Assembly (NCBI GenBank): GCA_023375785.1
Contig: SZWC01003551.1
Location: 11,537 to 74,808, forward strand
From: Penium margaritaceum
Lineage: Eukaryota > Streptophyta > Zygnematophyceae > Desmidiales > Peniaceae
DNA length: 63,272 bases
Reading direction: 5' to 3'
Every line of letters starts with the position of its first letter. The first letter of the stretch is position 1. Below the pieces are notes generated by a model. That model was not told the DNA's origin and made no database searches. It worked only from the letters and a program-made list of their open reading frames with translations. Positions 43,244-54,508 of this stretch are shown here, piece by piece. A program made the translations under genes and the position numbers.

Positions 43244-43406
43244 AAGGGTTATGGGCCCACACATCTTCTTAGAGAAGTTTCACGCATGCAACCGCTAGGT
43301 CACAAGCTGTGAGAGCGCCTTCGCTCTCACCCAACTTCTCTGTTTGCTGGCCAACATCAGGAAGAGGGGAATACAACACATTTGCACCTTTCTGCCTTCG
43401 GAGCTG

Positions 43407-43441
43407 ACATCAGCCTACATCAGCCTACATCAGCCTACATC
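43407..43441. repeat. Decamer array in the F leader
   Basis: ACATCAGCCT repeated three and a half times. C has only diverged single units at the matching place. Confidence 0.9.
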
Positions 43442-43570
43442 TACTTGCAACGGCCAACGTGAACAGGGGAAGCAGTTTCCTCTTCTCACCAACAGCCTAC
43501 AGCAGCCTCAAACACAGGTACATCGGCATCAACAACAGTTGGAGCAGCTGTAGCAGTTGTAGTTGTAGGG

Positions 43571-44990
43571 ATGGCAGGGACACGGGAACCAAGGAATCAA
43601 TTGCCCATCTTCAAGTTTGATGGAGAGGGGTTTGCGATCTGGAAGTGGCAGTTTGAGATCATCATGGATGATTGAGATCTGCTAGGATACTTTGACGAAA
43701 ACATCCCAGCACCAAAGGAGGATGGTGTTGACCTTGTGGCATGGGTCAAGCTCAACAAGAAGGCTCTCTCCATTCTTGTCTCCTCCATACAACACTCAGT
43801 CCTTTCACACATCAACGGTTGTACAGTGGCAGCCGCGGCATACGCCAAACTTGGAAAGGTGTTTCAGCTCTCCTCACTTGCCAACCGTCCTTTCATTCCA
43901 AAAAACCTTGTTAGCATGAGGCTTGGTGAAGGGGAGGATGTCTCCTCCTTTATGCAGAAGTTTGAGACACTCTTGCAACAAGCCCATGGCATGGGGTGGG
44001 ACCTGAAATCCGATATGCAGGCCATAATTTTCTGATGACGCCACCGGAAAGATGGGGCCCCATGATAAGTGTGATCGGAGGGTGGACTGAAGATCAAGTT
44101 TCCTACACCACCGTCTCCAAGTATGTGCGGAATGAAGCCATGAATCATAGCACCAGTGAAGCAAACGCAGCTGCCTTTGCCTCACGTAATAGCGGCACCT
44201 TCCAAAGCACCTCCTCCTTTGGGTACAAGGGAAACAACAGCACTAGCAACAGTGGAAGGGGTGCAAAGGGCCAAGGAAACTGCCATAAATATGGTAAGGC
44301 TGGACACTGGGCTCAAGAGTGCCATGCAACCAAGAGAGATGCAGGAAACGAAGATGAATGGCAAGGAGGAAATGGTGGGAAGGATCCCATAAGCTTGATG
44401 GCTGAGTGTGCCTCCAACAAAGGGAGGGCGATACTCAGGCCAGGAGCTTACGGCCTTGACTCGGGCACAAACGAGCACAGCGCTTACAAGAAAAGAAACT
44501 TCATCACTCTTGCTCCATGCAACAAGAACTTCAGAGTTGCCAACGGTAAGGTTGACGCAGCTGAGGGGATTGGTGACAAGCTGGTCACAGTGGGTGTCAA
44601 CGGAGAAGATTCCGACCTCAAGCTACAGGGGGTGGTCTACTTGCCGTCCTTCACAGCCAACCTGCTCTTTGTCTCTAAGATAAGTAATCATGGCATGACA
44701 GTGGTCTTCAGAGAGAAGGAAGCGGTGATAGTCCCTACCAATGAAATCAACATGTCCGACTCTGCCAAGAAGGTTGTCACACAGGTTCCTCGCGTTGATC
44801 GACTCTATGTCTTGCAGACCAAAACGACAACTTCAACGGCTGAATCTTCGTTCGAGAGTGATGATGAGGAGAGCAACGATGGAGACTCAGATGAGGAAGG
44901 ACATGTTGGAGCAGCGGAAGCCCTGTCAGCAGATGATTCGACGACAAGAAAATGCAGCCACCGGGGCTATTCATTCTAGCCTATGCACAT
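43571..44990 (+). pseudogene. Element F Gag and protease
   Basis: MAGTREPRNQLPIFKFDGEG starts Gag at 43571; a TGA stands at MDD-stop-DLLG where C has Arg. LVAWVKLNKKALSILVSSIQ follows to about 44035 (frameshift). A 327-codon frame (43996-44979) then gives GWTEDQVSYTTVSKYVRNEA, a Ser/Gly linker, the knuckle NCHKYGKAGHWAQECHA (second Cys is Tyr), the protease AYGLDSGTNEH with DSGT intact, FTANLLFVSKISNHGMTVVF and an acidic tail. Gag would form particles; the protease would process the polyprotein. Confidence 0.92.
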
Positions 44991-45720
44991 CCTCCAAAAA
45001 CCTGTGGCATAGGCACTTTGGGCACATCGCTCATCACACATTGGAGCTCATGGGAAAGCAGGAGCTAGTCCGTGGGATGGAGCTAGGTGATGAGGTGGAG
45101 AGAGCCAGGTTCATGTGTGAGCCATGCCTTCAAGGCAAGGCGAAAAGGAAACTCTTCAAGTGCAATGGCACGCGTGCTCTTGCACCCCTTGATCTCGTCC
45201 ACTCTGACGTGTGTGGTCCCTTTCGCATTCTGTCAAATGGAGGTAGCAGATAGTTCCCCACATGCATCAACAAAAACTGCCGCAAGGTCTGGATATACTT
45301 TCTTAGAAAGAAAAGTGAGGTGAAGGAGAGTCTACAGGCCTTTGTCGCTATGGTTGAGCGACCGAGTGGAAAGATGGTGAAGACATTCACGAAGACAATG
45401 GGGGAGAGAACAAAGCCTGCAGGGAGTGGCTCAAGTTGCAAAGCCTTGAACACCAGAAAAATACTCCCTTCTCACCTCAAAGTAACAACTTAGCCAAGAG
45501 GATGAAGCAGACCCTCCTGGGCATGACAAGGTGCATGGTCTTTGATGCCAAGCTGCCTCCTAGGTTCTGGGCAGAGGCAGCACGTACGGCTACCTATCTT
45601 GTAAACCTCACACCTGCAGCAGCTTTGCAAAGGAGAGGCAAGAAGAAGCAGATCCAACAGCTGAAGACGCCTCACGAAGCATAGTCAGGCAGGAAGCTGG
45701 AAGCCTCCCATCTCAAGGTG
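44991..45720 (+). pseudogene. Element F integrase
   Basis: Zinc module NLWHRHFGHIAHHTLELMGK and CEPCLQGKAKRKLFK; first catalytic Asp in LDLVHSDVCGPFRILSNGGS; a stop at 45251. The second Asp block survives only as DNGGE-like TMGERTK in another frame. From 45436 SLEHQKNTPFSPQSNNLAKR shows Lys where the catalytic Glu should be (NNLAKRMKQTLL), and PPRFWAEAARTATYLVNLTP follows. A TAG stands before GRKLEASHLKV. Confidence 0.88.
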
Positions 45721-47119
45721 TTCGGTTGCACCGGATTTGCTGAGATCCAGGCCGGTGAGGGCCCTCGAAAGCTCGATGCAAGAGTACGAAAGTGTATTCT
45801 CATCGGCTATGACACCGCCCACAAAGCATATCACTTGTGGGACCAAGGAGCCAAGAAGGTCATCTGCAACAAAGACGTGGATTTCCACGAAAGGTCTTCG
45901 AGTAAGGGAGAGCTTCTCGAACTTGAGAACACTCCAAAACAGGGAGAGTGGCTCACTCTCCTTGAGGAGGGAGACAAAGCACCAGCAAATTCGCATGGGA
46001 TGGGTGCTGCAATAGGGAGAGAAGATCATGAAGATTACTCGGAGAAATCAGACTCTGATTCCGACGTATCTGATCCTCCGGAACACAAGGAGGATGCCTC
46101 TCCCATCATCAACGATGCACCAGAACCCCAGCCTCCACATCAACAGCACCAGCAAGCAGGTTCAAGGAGTTGTTCATGCTTCAAAGTGCCTCAAAAGCAT
46201 TACAACGCAGATAGGAGTGAATGGACAGGCTTCAACTATTCATTCTTGGTTGAAGAGGAGCAATTGTCTATCGCAGAGGCACTCACTTGGCCTGACAAAG
46301 CAGAGTGCGACGAATCAATTCGTGGTAAACTCAGCTCCATCGAGGAGAATGGGACATGGGTGTTGGTGGACAAACCTCCCTCGGCTCACCTTGTGGGGTC
46401 CAAGTGGGTGTTGAAAGTAAAAAGGAAACAAGATGGCAAGATAGACAAGAACGAGGCACCGGTGGTAGCAAAGGGGTTCTCCCAAAGGCTTGGAGCAAAG
46501 TACAATGAGACCTTTGCTCCCGTTGTGACGTTCACTTCCATCAGGTTGATGCTCACCATTGCTGCTGTTGAGAACATGGAGGTCCACCAGATGGATGTCA
46601 AGACACCCTTCCTTTACGGCAAACTTGACAAGGAGGTACTGATGGAGGTTCCAGATGGGGTTCATGCTCCCAAGGGCAAGGTGTGCAGATTGGTAAAGGC
46701 GCTCTATGGGCGAAAACAAGTGCCAAGGTTTTGGTACCAGGAGATGGACACGTTCATGGCCAAGGAATCCTTCATGCACTGCGACAATGACCCTAGCATG
46801 TACATGTATGAGAGCGACAAAGGGACTATGTTGGTCGCCTTGTATGTTGATGATCTGATTCTATGCTCTTCTTCAACGCAACTGCTAGACGATCTCGAGG
46901 GGCAGCTGAGGAGCAGATTCGAGATGAAGGATATGGGTCCTCTTGACTTCTATCTCGGAATTGCCATCAAGCGCGACAGAGCAGCAGGTACCATCAGCCT
47001 GAACCAGAAAAAATACATCAACTCCATCCTCAAACAATACAACATGGCAGATTGCAAGCCTGCTAGCACACCCATGAGCTCGGAGTGCAAACTCTGCACC
47101 TCCATGTCCTCATCCAACG
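45718..47119 (+). pseudogene. Element F reverse transcriptase
   Basis: A 500-codon frame, of which 467 belong to F: FGCTGFAEIQAGEGPRKLDA, acidic linker, GKLSSIEENGTWVLVDKPPS, VGSKWVLKVKRKQDGKIDKN, FAPVVTFTSIRLMLTIAAVE, VHQMDVKTPFLYGKLDKEVL, LYGRKQVPRFWYQEMDTFMA, ALYVDDLILCSS and DMGPLDFYLGIAIKRDR. Catalytic Asp residues are all present. After CTSMSSSN (47119) the frame runs 33 codons into foreign sequence. Confidence 0.94.
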
Positions 47120-48189
47120 ATCCAACGGTCGGTCGGTCACGACCGTTGTACCAGAGCCGAACCGCCCCTAATAAAGCGATTACATCGCTACGCGTACGGC
47201 TAGCGGAAAGAAGCCATTGATAACTATCTTTGTCCTGTTCTGTTGTATATACGGAGGATGTTCATTCCCTTCATGAATTAACCAGAACAGTTCTACCCAT
47301 CTTGTTCCCCTTTGGTTCCGCGGCTTTGCTGCTGTGTCCTTGCTCTGCCCGCTCCTCGCTTCCACTGCCTTTGCCAACCATTCTCAACTCACCTCTTGTT
47401 GCCGTGTCATCCTTCGCTCATCACGCATCAACCCATCACTCGCTTCGCTCCCACTTTCTCTCACTAGCTCCTGTCTACTTTGCATCTTCGGTGCCTCCCC
47501 CCTTCCTCAAGCTCTGCGGCTAACTCCTTGGAACAGCTTGCTCCTTTCTGTAAGGCTCCACTACTTGTGTCGGCTTCTGCTATTGCTGTCTCCGCTCTTG
47601 CATTCTTCTAACACCTACGCCCTCCTCCCACCCTCACGTAGCCTCTTCACCCTCCCTCTCGATCCCCTCCCTCCCCTCACCACCCCCATGTCCTCCCCCC
47701 TCTCTACCCCCTGCACCCTCCCCCCCATCCATGGCCCCTCACCACCACCCTCCTCTTACTCCACCTCCCTCCACCTCCTCTACTGCCGGCTCTACCTCCA
47801 CGTCCCCCCCCACCTCCTCTACCGCCGGCTCCACCTCCACGTCCACGTCCACCTCCTCCTCCCCCCCACCCTCCCCCTCCCTTCCCCCCCGGAGCCCCCT
47901 CCCCCTCCTCCCCCATCACCTCCTCCCCTCCCTATCACACTCCCCCTCCTCCTCCCCCATGACCTCCTCCCCTCCCTTTCACATGCCCTCCTCCTCCCTA
48001 CCCGCAGCCACCCATCCCCATGCACCGTGGCCTCTCCCCTTCCCCCCTTACTCCCCTTTACCACCCCCTTGACGTTGGACTCTTCGTACGCCCACCTCCA
48101 CCTTTTCTTCTATCCCACTCCTCCCAATCCACAGCCTCCACACCCTCCTCTGCCACCTTTTTCCCTGTCTGCCACCGACCTCGCTCACC
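47120..48189. repeat. F/G junction and pyrimidine-rich tract
   Basis: 47123-47131/47140-47148 is a 9-bp inverted repeat (CAACGGTCG). 47620-48180 is dominated by C and T (CTCCCCCCT, CCTCCTCCC). A Pro/Ser-rich frame (47334-48212) is compositional. In reverse complement it resembles the purine tract at 29690-31205. I see no domain; it may be the 5' region of element G. Confidence 0.6.
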
Positions 48190-50340
48190 ATGGCGAACAC
48201 AATGGTGAATGATATCGACAACAACCCACCCATGGCCACCCTTGCCCTCACCCCGTGACATCGCTTGCTTGCTTGGACGGAGGGCAAGCGCGTCGATGAG
48301 GGAGCCCTGCTCCGCTCGGATGGTGTTTTTGATGTCGTGAACCCCTGGCCTCCTGGGTCTCAGGGCATGTCCCATGGGGCCTCCACCCCACTTTCAGTCG
48401 CCATACAGTTGGCCTGCACATCAACTATCCGTTGGTGACCGGATAAAGAGCGTCCTGGACATCTCCCACCAAACTGTGTCATTCCTAGGCCACGGAACTG
48501 CACTCATGGCTATATAACCGATTCACATAAGTCGCGGCTACAGAAGAAGCAATTGATGACATCCAAGCCCTAAGGATGGAGTTCCTCAGACAAGCGATGA
48601 GCGGGAATGAGAAGCGCCTCAAGGTTTCGGCTATGCAGGCGGAAGCCGCATTCTCAAAGAAATTGGAGAAATCCCTCTATGACCTATGCCAGGACGGGGG
48701 GAAATAGATGGACCAACTCACGGAGGACGAGAAAGCCCATCGAGAATCCCTGTTGGCTAGTGCCAATAACCACATCCTCGGCTCGGAGGCGCCCCCAACA
48801 ACCTGTTGTACCTGTGGCTGGAGGATGGAGAAGCCGTGGAGACAGTGAAGCAAATCCGGGCCACGTTGTCTGCCCTTGCCGTCGTGCTCCATGTCGCGCT
48901 CGTGAAAGGATTGCTTGGGCTGCTCCGGACTAGACAGTGCAAGGAGGAGGAGGGGGCAGTTGAGGACGGCCCCTCATCTCCCATTCTTCGTGGCATGCTA
49001 GACGCCCTTTGTTGGGTCAAAGAGCGTCGGATAGATTCCACGACCGGCATGGCAGACCTCGGGCAGTGCCTCAATCACATCCACACATCCCTCTCCGCCG
49101 CACCTATCCAGTACACGGACAGATCTCAGCAAGTCGACAGCACCACAAGCCAAGAGATGGGTGCAGAGGCCTTAGGTGAGTCGCAGCCACCCCCCTAGCA
49201 GACCCAGCGGCCACAGCAGCCTCGACAGTAACAGCAGCCGCATGAGCCGCCACCGCCACTTCTGCCCACATCCTCCATCACTCCTGTAAGTGGGAGTTCA
49301 GCCAATATCAAGCCATCACTTGGCTTGTCCTTGGAAAGCGCTTGGGGTGGATCCACCAACCGGTCTCGCAGGGAACTTTGCCTCGTCACCCAGCAACGAC
49401 AAAAGAGCGGGTCGCACCTGCAACCCAAGGAGAAGCGCATGGCCCTCCGCTTCAGCTCTAGCCTTGGCATCCCCATGGATGGGTTGGCCACCCCCTTGCT
49501 CCACGTCAGCACCTCCCTTACTGGTCCTCCGCCTGCCCAAGTGGGGTAGCTGCGGCATCCTGGCCAACTGCCTCAACAGCAACAGCGGTAGCAGTAGCAA
49601 TTACAGCAGTAGCGATGGCATCATTGTCAGCAGCAGCCACTCCAATAGCATCATCCACAATCACAACATGAGCAGTAGTAACAGTAGCCTCTACAACAGT
49701 AGCAGCCACAAAATCAGCAGCCGCAGCAACACAAACTGCCGCGACATCAGCAGGAGCCACTACGGGAGTAACAGCCACAATAGTAGCAGTAGTAGCAACA
49801 GTGGCTATAGCAGTAGCAGCAGCAGTAGCAGCAAAAGCAACAACAATATCTATAGTAGATGTTGCTGCTGCTGCTGCTACCACAACCACAGTAGGAGTAG
49901 CTATCGCAGCATTAGCTATAGCAGGTGCCACCTCAGTTGCAGCAATCGTCTTTGCTACAGTCACCCCAGTAACACCAGCTGCTCCAAAAGCTCTCGCAGA
50001 TGCTCCCCCTGCTACAGTCCTTACTTGAGATCTCGCCACAGGCCCCTCTACAACCCTTGCCTCAACTCCTGCCATAGCCCCTACCCCAGCCGGGCCAATG
50101 GCACTCTCTGTGCCCGTCGGGCCCATACCTCCCCCTAGGAAAGCTGGTCGCAGCCCCTCCCTCGTGGGACCAACAGCCAAGCCAGGTGGATCTCCTTCCT
50201 CCCACAGCGCCATGTTGGGCATTGCTGCAGCCGTAGGACCAACATCCTCCACCTCTCCCACCGCCACAGCCACCAGCCACCCCCGCCCAAGGAGGCTTGG
50301 GCTGGGCCCCTACCAAGGGATGAGGGACACTGATAGTGCA
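48190..50340 (+). pseudogene. Element G ORF1-like region
   Basis: Likely start MANTMVNDIDNNPPMATLAL at 48190, stop after 22 codons. Readable further: EEAIDDIQALRMEFLRQAMS and VSAMQAEAAFSKKLEKSLYD (48540-48700, a charged helix, possibly coiled coil), a TAG, MDQLTEDEKAHRESLLASAN, then in another frame VETVKQIRATLSALAVVLHV and LRGMLDALCWVKERRIDSTT. From 49200 the frame is Gln/Pro-rich; between 49560 and 49900 CAG and CAA codons alternate with TAG. I do not recognise the family; Gag/ORF1 is inferred from its position before RNase H and RT. Confidence 0.5.
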
Positions 50341-51095
50341 TAGGATGTGGACTTCTCTAGCGGGCTTTGTCCCGCTCCCTCCATCCCTGGGGTGTCAGGG
50401 GGGGGAAGGGTCCAGTCCAGGCTTCCTTGCCCTACCGTCCTCGGGCGCATAGTGTCCCAAACTCCCTCCCCCCTCCCCCCACTCCCCACCTCTCCTTCCC
50501 CCCTCCTATCCCCTCCCCACCCCCTCCCTCACTCCCCACTCCCCACTCCCCCTCCTCCACTCTCCCCCTTCCCCCTCCCTCCAGCACTCTTCCCCCTCAC
50601 AGCCACCCCGTCCCCCCTCCCCCAACCGTCTCCCTAGGTGAGTTCTCCCCCATCCTCGNNNNNNNNNNNNNNNNNNNNNNNNNNNNNNNNNNNNNNNNNN
50701 NNNNNNNNNNNNNNNNNNNNNNNNNNNNNNNNNNNNNNNNNNNNNNNNNNNNNNNNNNNNNNNNNNNNNNNNNNNNNNNNNNNNNNNNNNNNNNNNNNNN
50801 NNNNNNNNNNNNNNNNNNNNNNNNNNNNNNNNNNNNNNNNNNNNNNNNNNNNNNNNNNNNNNNNNNNNNNNNNNNNNNNNNNNNNNNNNNNNNNNNNNNN
50901 NNNNNNNNNNNNNNNNNNNNNNNNNNNNNNCCCACCAAGGGAGTCCCTGCTCCCTCTGGCTCCTTCCATCCTCTCCCCCGGACCTCCCCCTGTCCCTCCT
51001 TCCCCCCTCTCTCCCAAACCTCTCCATCTTCAACCATCCCTTGGATGCAGCCCCTGGCACCCACCTCTACCCAGATGCCCGTCGCCCCTACCTCC
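50341..51095 (+). other. Pro-rich pyrimidine tract and assembly gap in element G
   Basis: 50455-50640 and 50931-51060 are C/T-rich, coding Pro/Ser-rich strings in all frames. N run 50659-50930 (272 bases). It links ORF1 and the RNase H. Confidence 0.7.
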
Positions 51096-51640
51096 CCCTC
51101 GTACCTTATCACACTTCTCAGAGCGCCCACACTGGCTATTCTTTGATAGTGCAACGGAGCTCACCGAATCACGCATGGGAGGTGCAGGGATGGTCCTCCT
51201 TGACCCCGAGGGGGTACGGGTCTGGTCCGCAAGGGAGTGCCTAGGGGAGGTCGCAACAAAGAACGACACCGAGTACGCCCCCTTCTTGCTTGGCCTGTCC
51301 CTCGTGCAGCAAGGTCATAGGTCGTCACCCAGGTCGTAGCCTTGGTCATCGTGGGCGACTCCCGTCTAGTGGTGGACCAGATGCAGGGGCTGCCCAGGTG
51401 ATAGTGCAGTGCCTCTGCCAGCGGCGGGACCGAGCCCGTGGGGTACCGACGCATCCCGAGGGTCTACCGGTGGATAGGACGGGAGCACAACTCTGTGGCA
51501 GACAAGCTGTCCTGCATGGATCTCGGTCTTCGCGTCCCCGGGCAGAGGGACTACTCCGGCTTCCCTAACGCCCTCTGGTCCATGAGCGCGGAGGCACTCC
51601 CCGGCGCACATCAGGTGCTTCTCCAAGGAGTATATCCCCT
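51096..51640 (+). pseudogene. Element G RNase H domain
   Basis: HWLFFDSATELTESRMGGAG then MVLLDPEGVRVWSARECLGE and KNDTEYAPFLLGLSLVQQG match a type-I RNase H of the plant/bacterial kind: first Asp in FFDSAT, Glu in NDTEYAPFLLGL (family NNVAEYxALLxGL). After a frameshift near 51305, VIVGDSRLVVDQMQG gives the third acidic residue, and YRRIPRVYRWIGREHNSVAD (51440-51500, another frame shift) is the final block (HIPREENxxAD). The domain precedes the RT instead of following it. Confidence 0.8.
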
Positions 51641-52200
51641 CTCCCCGCCCCATCTTGGCTCCTTTGGACCCGCGACCTGACTGTCATGCTCGCCTGGGAG
51701 GCCTTGGAGGATTTTACGTGGGAAAGCTTCTGCGGCCTCGCCCCAGAAAAGATCAGCGGAGGGGAGGGGGGGCAGCTAGTTCAGGACCCAAAGGCGTACG
51801 CACGCCTCTACGAGTGCTATCTTTGGTCGTGTTTGCGCCAGGGAATGCCACGCCTCTCTTCCTTCTGCTAGTCTCCTCTCTCCCTACATGCTCGTGCTTT
51901 GCCTGCATCTGCTCCCAAGTCGCGTCCCTTATCTGGAGGAGCAGAACGCCAAACCGTCCTTTGTCTCTAGTAGTCAATGGCGCCTGCAAGGGGGGCAGTT
52001 GGGCCCAGCCCACGAGTTGAGGCAAACGCATAATGTGGTTTTAAGGCGGTGCAGTCGCTTTGGGATTGGTGACATGGCTAGGCTACTGGAGGAGACACTG
52101 GAGCAGTTACATCCAGCCGCTTGTACCAAGGTCGTCTCCCCCCCCCCCACCCGCCAGGAAAAAGGAAACACGGGGGTTAAGGCGACTAAGGCACGGTGAC
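51641..52200 (+). pseudogene. Element G linker between RNase H and RT
   Basis: One frame reads LTVMLAWEALEDFTWESFCG, VQDPKAYARLYECYLWSCLR and later FGIGDMARLLEETLEQLHPA. No domain recognised. Stops are frequent after 51870. Confidence 0.4.
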
Positions 52201-53500
52201 AGGCAGTCGTCTCACCCATGTAGGCGTGTTTGCCCGCGTAGTGCAGCAATTTGAGGACCACCCCACAGCAGCAGACACAGCCCACACCGTTGCGGCCCTC
52301 AGCGAGTGTCACCTGGCGGACCTCCTCCTCCTACCAGACTGGGCACCGGATTTCGACCCTTAGGATAAGGGGGGTGTAGACATGATCACAGATGCCATGG
52401 TGGAGGAGGTGCTCAGGGAAGCACCACGGAGCTCTAGCGCAAGGCCGCTGTGTCTCACTACAAACCTGCTTTGCAGCCTTGTCGTGGACTCTCCAGCGGC
52501 TTTGGAGGCTCTTTGGGGCGTCCTTCATCGCATGCTCGAGGGATCCCTGCCGGATTGGGTGGCCGACTGCATCTGCCGCAACCGCCTCATCCCTATGCTG
52601 AAGGGGGCCTCAAAGAGGAGGGGGTAAGGCCAATCGCAGAGGGAGAGGTGTGGGTGTAGCTGGCAAGGAAACTGCTTCTGCTGCATGGCAAAGAGAAACT
52701 CAATGCCGTGCTCCGGCCCCATCGGTACGGAGTGGGCGTCTCTAACGTTGCAACTCTCCTGGTACGGGGGATGAAGGTTGTCCTTGCCGCAAACCCATCC
52801 TTTTGGCTGCTCCGACTCGACACCCGCAACACCTTCAACGAGATGAAGTGGGTGTCGGTCCTCGCGGTGGTGCTTGCCTCAGGCCTGGGGTCCTGGGTCC
52901 CCTACCCCCGGTAGTTCTCCCTCCACCCCGCCCAGCTACTCGTCTTCGGAGTCGAGGTACCTGCTGTTTTGGAGAACTCCTCTGGCGTCCGCCAGGGAAA
53001 CCGGCGCTCTTCGACCTCGCCCTGGCACCCACACTTGAGGCGGGCTCCAGGGCCCTTGCGGTGGAGGGTAGTGATCTGTTGGGCCATCTTGGCGCCTATC
53101 AGGGCAACGCGACTCTCTATAGAGGCCCCCACCTTCTAAGGGTCTGCATGGCGGCCTTTGTGGAGGCCGCAACCCTTTTGCTGCCTCCGCGTCAAGCCAA
53201 AGAAGTGCCTGATCTGGTAGCGCTCACCAAAGGCCGTCCCGCCTGCTCTCATGAGGCTGCCCTGGACGACCCAGGAGGTCGAGATCTTGGGCTGCCTGGT
53301 CAGCACCAAAGAGTCTCAGAAGGAGTGGGTGGAGTCTCTGGCTGTAGCGACAGACTCCCGACCAACCGCAGCTTGGCCACATGGAGGACGTACAGGCGAC
53401 AATGACCCTCCTTCAGCTCTTTGTCATCCCTCCGGTGGATTTTTGCGTACAGGCCCTGCTGCCTAAGCGATGGTGGCTGGCCGTGTTGTAGAGTTTTGAC
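52201..53500 (+). pseudogene. Element G reverse transcriptase
   Basis: N-terminal FARVVQQFEDHPTAADTAHT, LSECHLADLLLLPDWAPDFD and EVLREAPRSSSARPLCLTTN correspond to the fingers of an algal/animal non-LTR-type RT family I know by its RPIAxGEVxxRLxxK block, seen here as VRPIAEGEVWV-stop-LARKLLLLHGKEK. Then LRPHRYGVGVSNVATLLVRG, and WLLRLDTRNTFNEMKWVSVL with the first catalytic Asp (KxDxxNAFN). LENSSGVRQGN is the GVRQGDPLGP block with Asp changed to Asn. The catalytic box (YLDDGxLVG) reads LGAYQGNATLYRG, so both Asp are lost. Frame changes near 52660, 52910 and 52990. Confidence 0.8.
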
Positions 53501-54480
53501 GAGGCGGTGTGGGCGACGGTCCTCTCACTATTAGAGGTGACGGCGGCTCCAGACCGAGTTACAGAGGACTAGGACCTGCAACAGCTCACCCAGTGGGAGG
53601 TGCACCTGCCCTTCCACTTCAATGGCGATGGCCTCCTCTGTGCTCGGGACCGGGCACCGCTCGCCTTTGCATGTGCCACGAGCTCCCTTCTCCATTAACT
53701 GGCCTTCAACTTCAACTCCTTTATGCCCTCTGTCCAGGCTCTCAGTTTTCTCACCCCTCTCTGGAAATGGGTGGAGGAGGAGCTTCCGGTGCAGATTTTT
53801 CATGCCTTCGCTTCCCTGGAAGCCTTGCAACAAGGACTAGTGCCACGCCTCTACAAGCAGCTGAGTGGGGTATGGTTCACGAGCCAAAAGGAGCGTTGGG
53901 TGGAGGAGGCGGTGATAACGGCGTTGCGAGACCGCACCTACGCAGGTTCAGTGGCCTATGGACCGAGCAGGGGGTTCGGTCGCCTTGCGTAAAGCAGATG
54001 CTGGGCCACAGTGATGCGGGGCAGCGCACAATGGCTCCAAGCCACGCCATCAGGAAACGACAATTGGACGTTCATTCCCGCGATGGACTTCCGTCTCCAT
54101 GCACAGCAAAGGCTGCGCCTGCCGCTCACTCACCTAGAGCAAGTGGGGCTCCACAGCCTGGAGCCAGCTGCGGTGACCCGGTGAGACGAGGGGGGCGCGA
54201 TCTGGCGTGTCCACAACTCCATATGGGACAAGCTGGCCGATGTGTGGCGGGATCATCGTCTCACAGTCCGCATGGAACCTAAGGACGTGCTGCCACTGCC
54301 TGGAGGGCAAGGTACCTGCGACCGGACCTCACTCCGATTGACCACGACTTGGGCATCACGTGGGTACTGGACATCACAACAGTGGACGCCTTTGCGTCCA
54401 CTGTCGTGATGTCCAGCACAGGGACACTGGGCCACGAGGCCTGGGCGGGGTCTCGTGGCTGCAGAGCAAGAGGAGACCCG
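53501..54480 (+). pseudogene. Element G C-terminus with restriction-like endonuclease
   Basis: After the RT, WEVHLPFHFNGDGLLCARDR (family FHLPLRxGGxGL), SFMPSVQALSFLTPLWKWVE, SAQWLQATPSGNDNWTFIPA, MDFRLHAQQRLRLPLTHLEQ, then AIWRVHNSIWDKLADVWRDH and LTVRMEPKDVLPLPGG. In the next frame RYLRPDLTPIDHDLGITWVL, DITTVDAFAS follow: RPD...D(I/V)T, the PD-(D/E)XK-like core of the restriction-like endonuclease of early-branching (R2/NeSL/Dualen-type) non-LTR elements. The usual CxC...HxxxC knuckle before it is not readable. Two frameshifts; a perfect snap-back follows at 54367. Confidence 0.65.
54367..54416. repeat. 23-bp hairpin, loop CTTT
   Basis: 54367-54389 pairs with 54394-54416 with one mismatch. 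It duplicates in inverted form the sequence coding LDITTVDA of the endonuclease core. Confidence 0.95.
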
Positions 54481-54508
54481 GTACAACGCGGCTCCGCAAC
54501 GAGGAAAC

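Larger units (their letters stand above)
42668..47119 (+). mobile_element. Copia element F, 3' truncated
   Basis: 5' LTR, leader, Gag, protease, integrase and RT on the plus strand, closely related to C. It ends abruptly inside pol at about 47119, just after CTSMSSSN, before the PYQSxVGSLMY block, so RNase H and 3' LTR are missing. The junction has ATCCAACG on both sides (CATCCAACGATCCAACGG), a short microhomology. Confidence 0.9.

Noticed and set aside
43407..43441. CRISPR-like direct repeats
   Set aside because: A 10-bp array without spacers in a eukaryotic retroelement leader.
47334..48212. 292-codon Pro/Ser-rich protein
   Set aside because: Composition follows the C/T tract, other frames are open too, and no domain is visible.
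49290..50273. Ser-rich plus-strand and Ala/Val-rich minus-strand frames of 250-280 codons
   Set aside because: They are frame shadows of a CAG/CAA-rich (Gln-coding) stretch in element G; low-complexity triplets keep all frames open.
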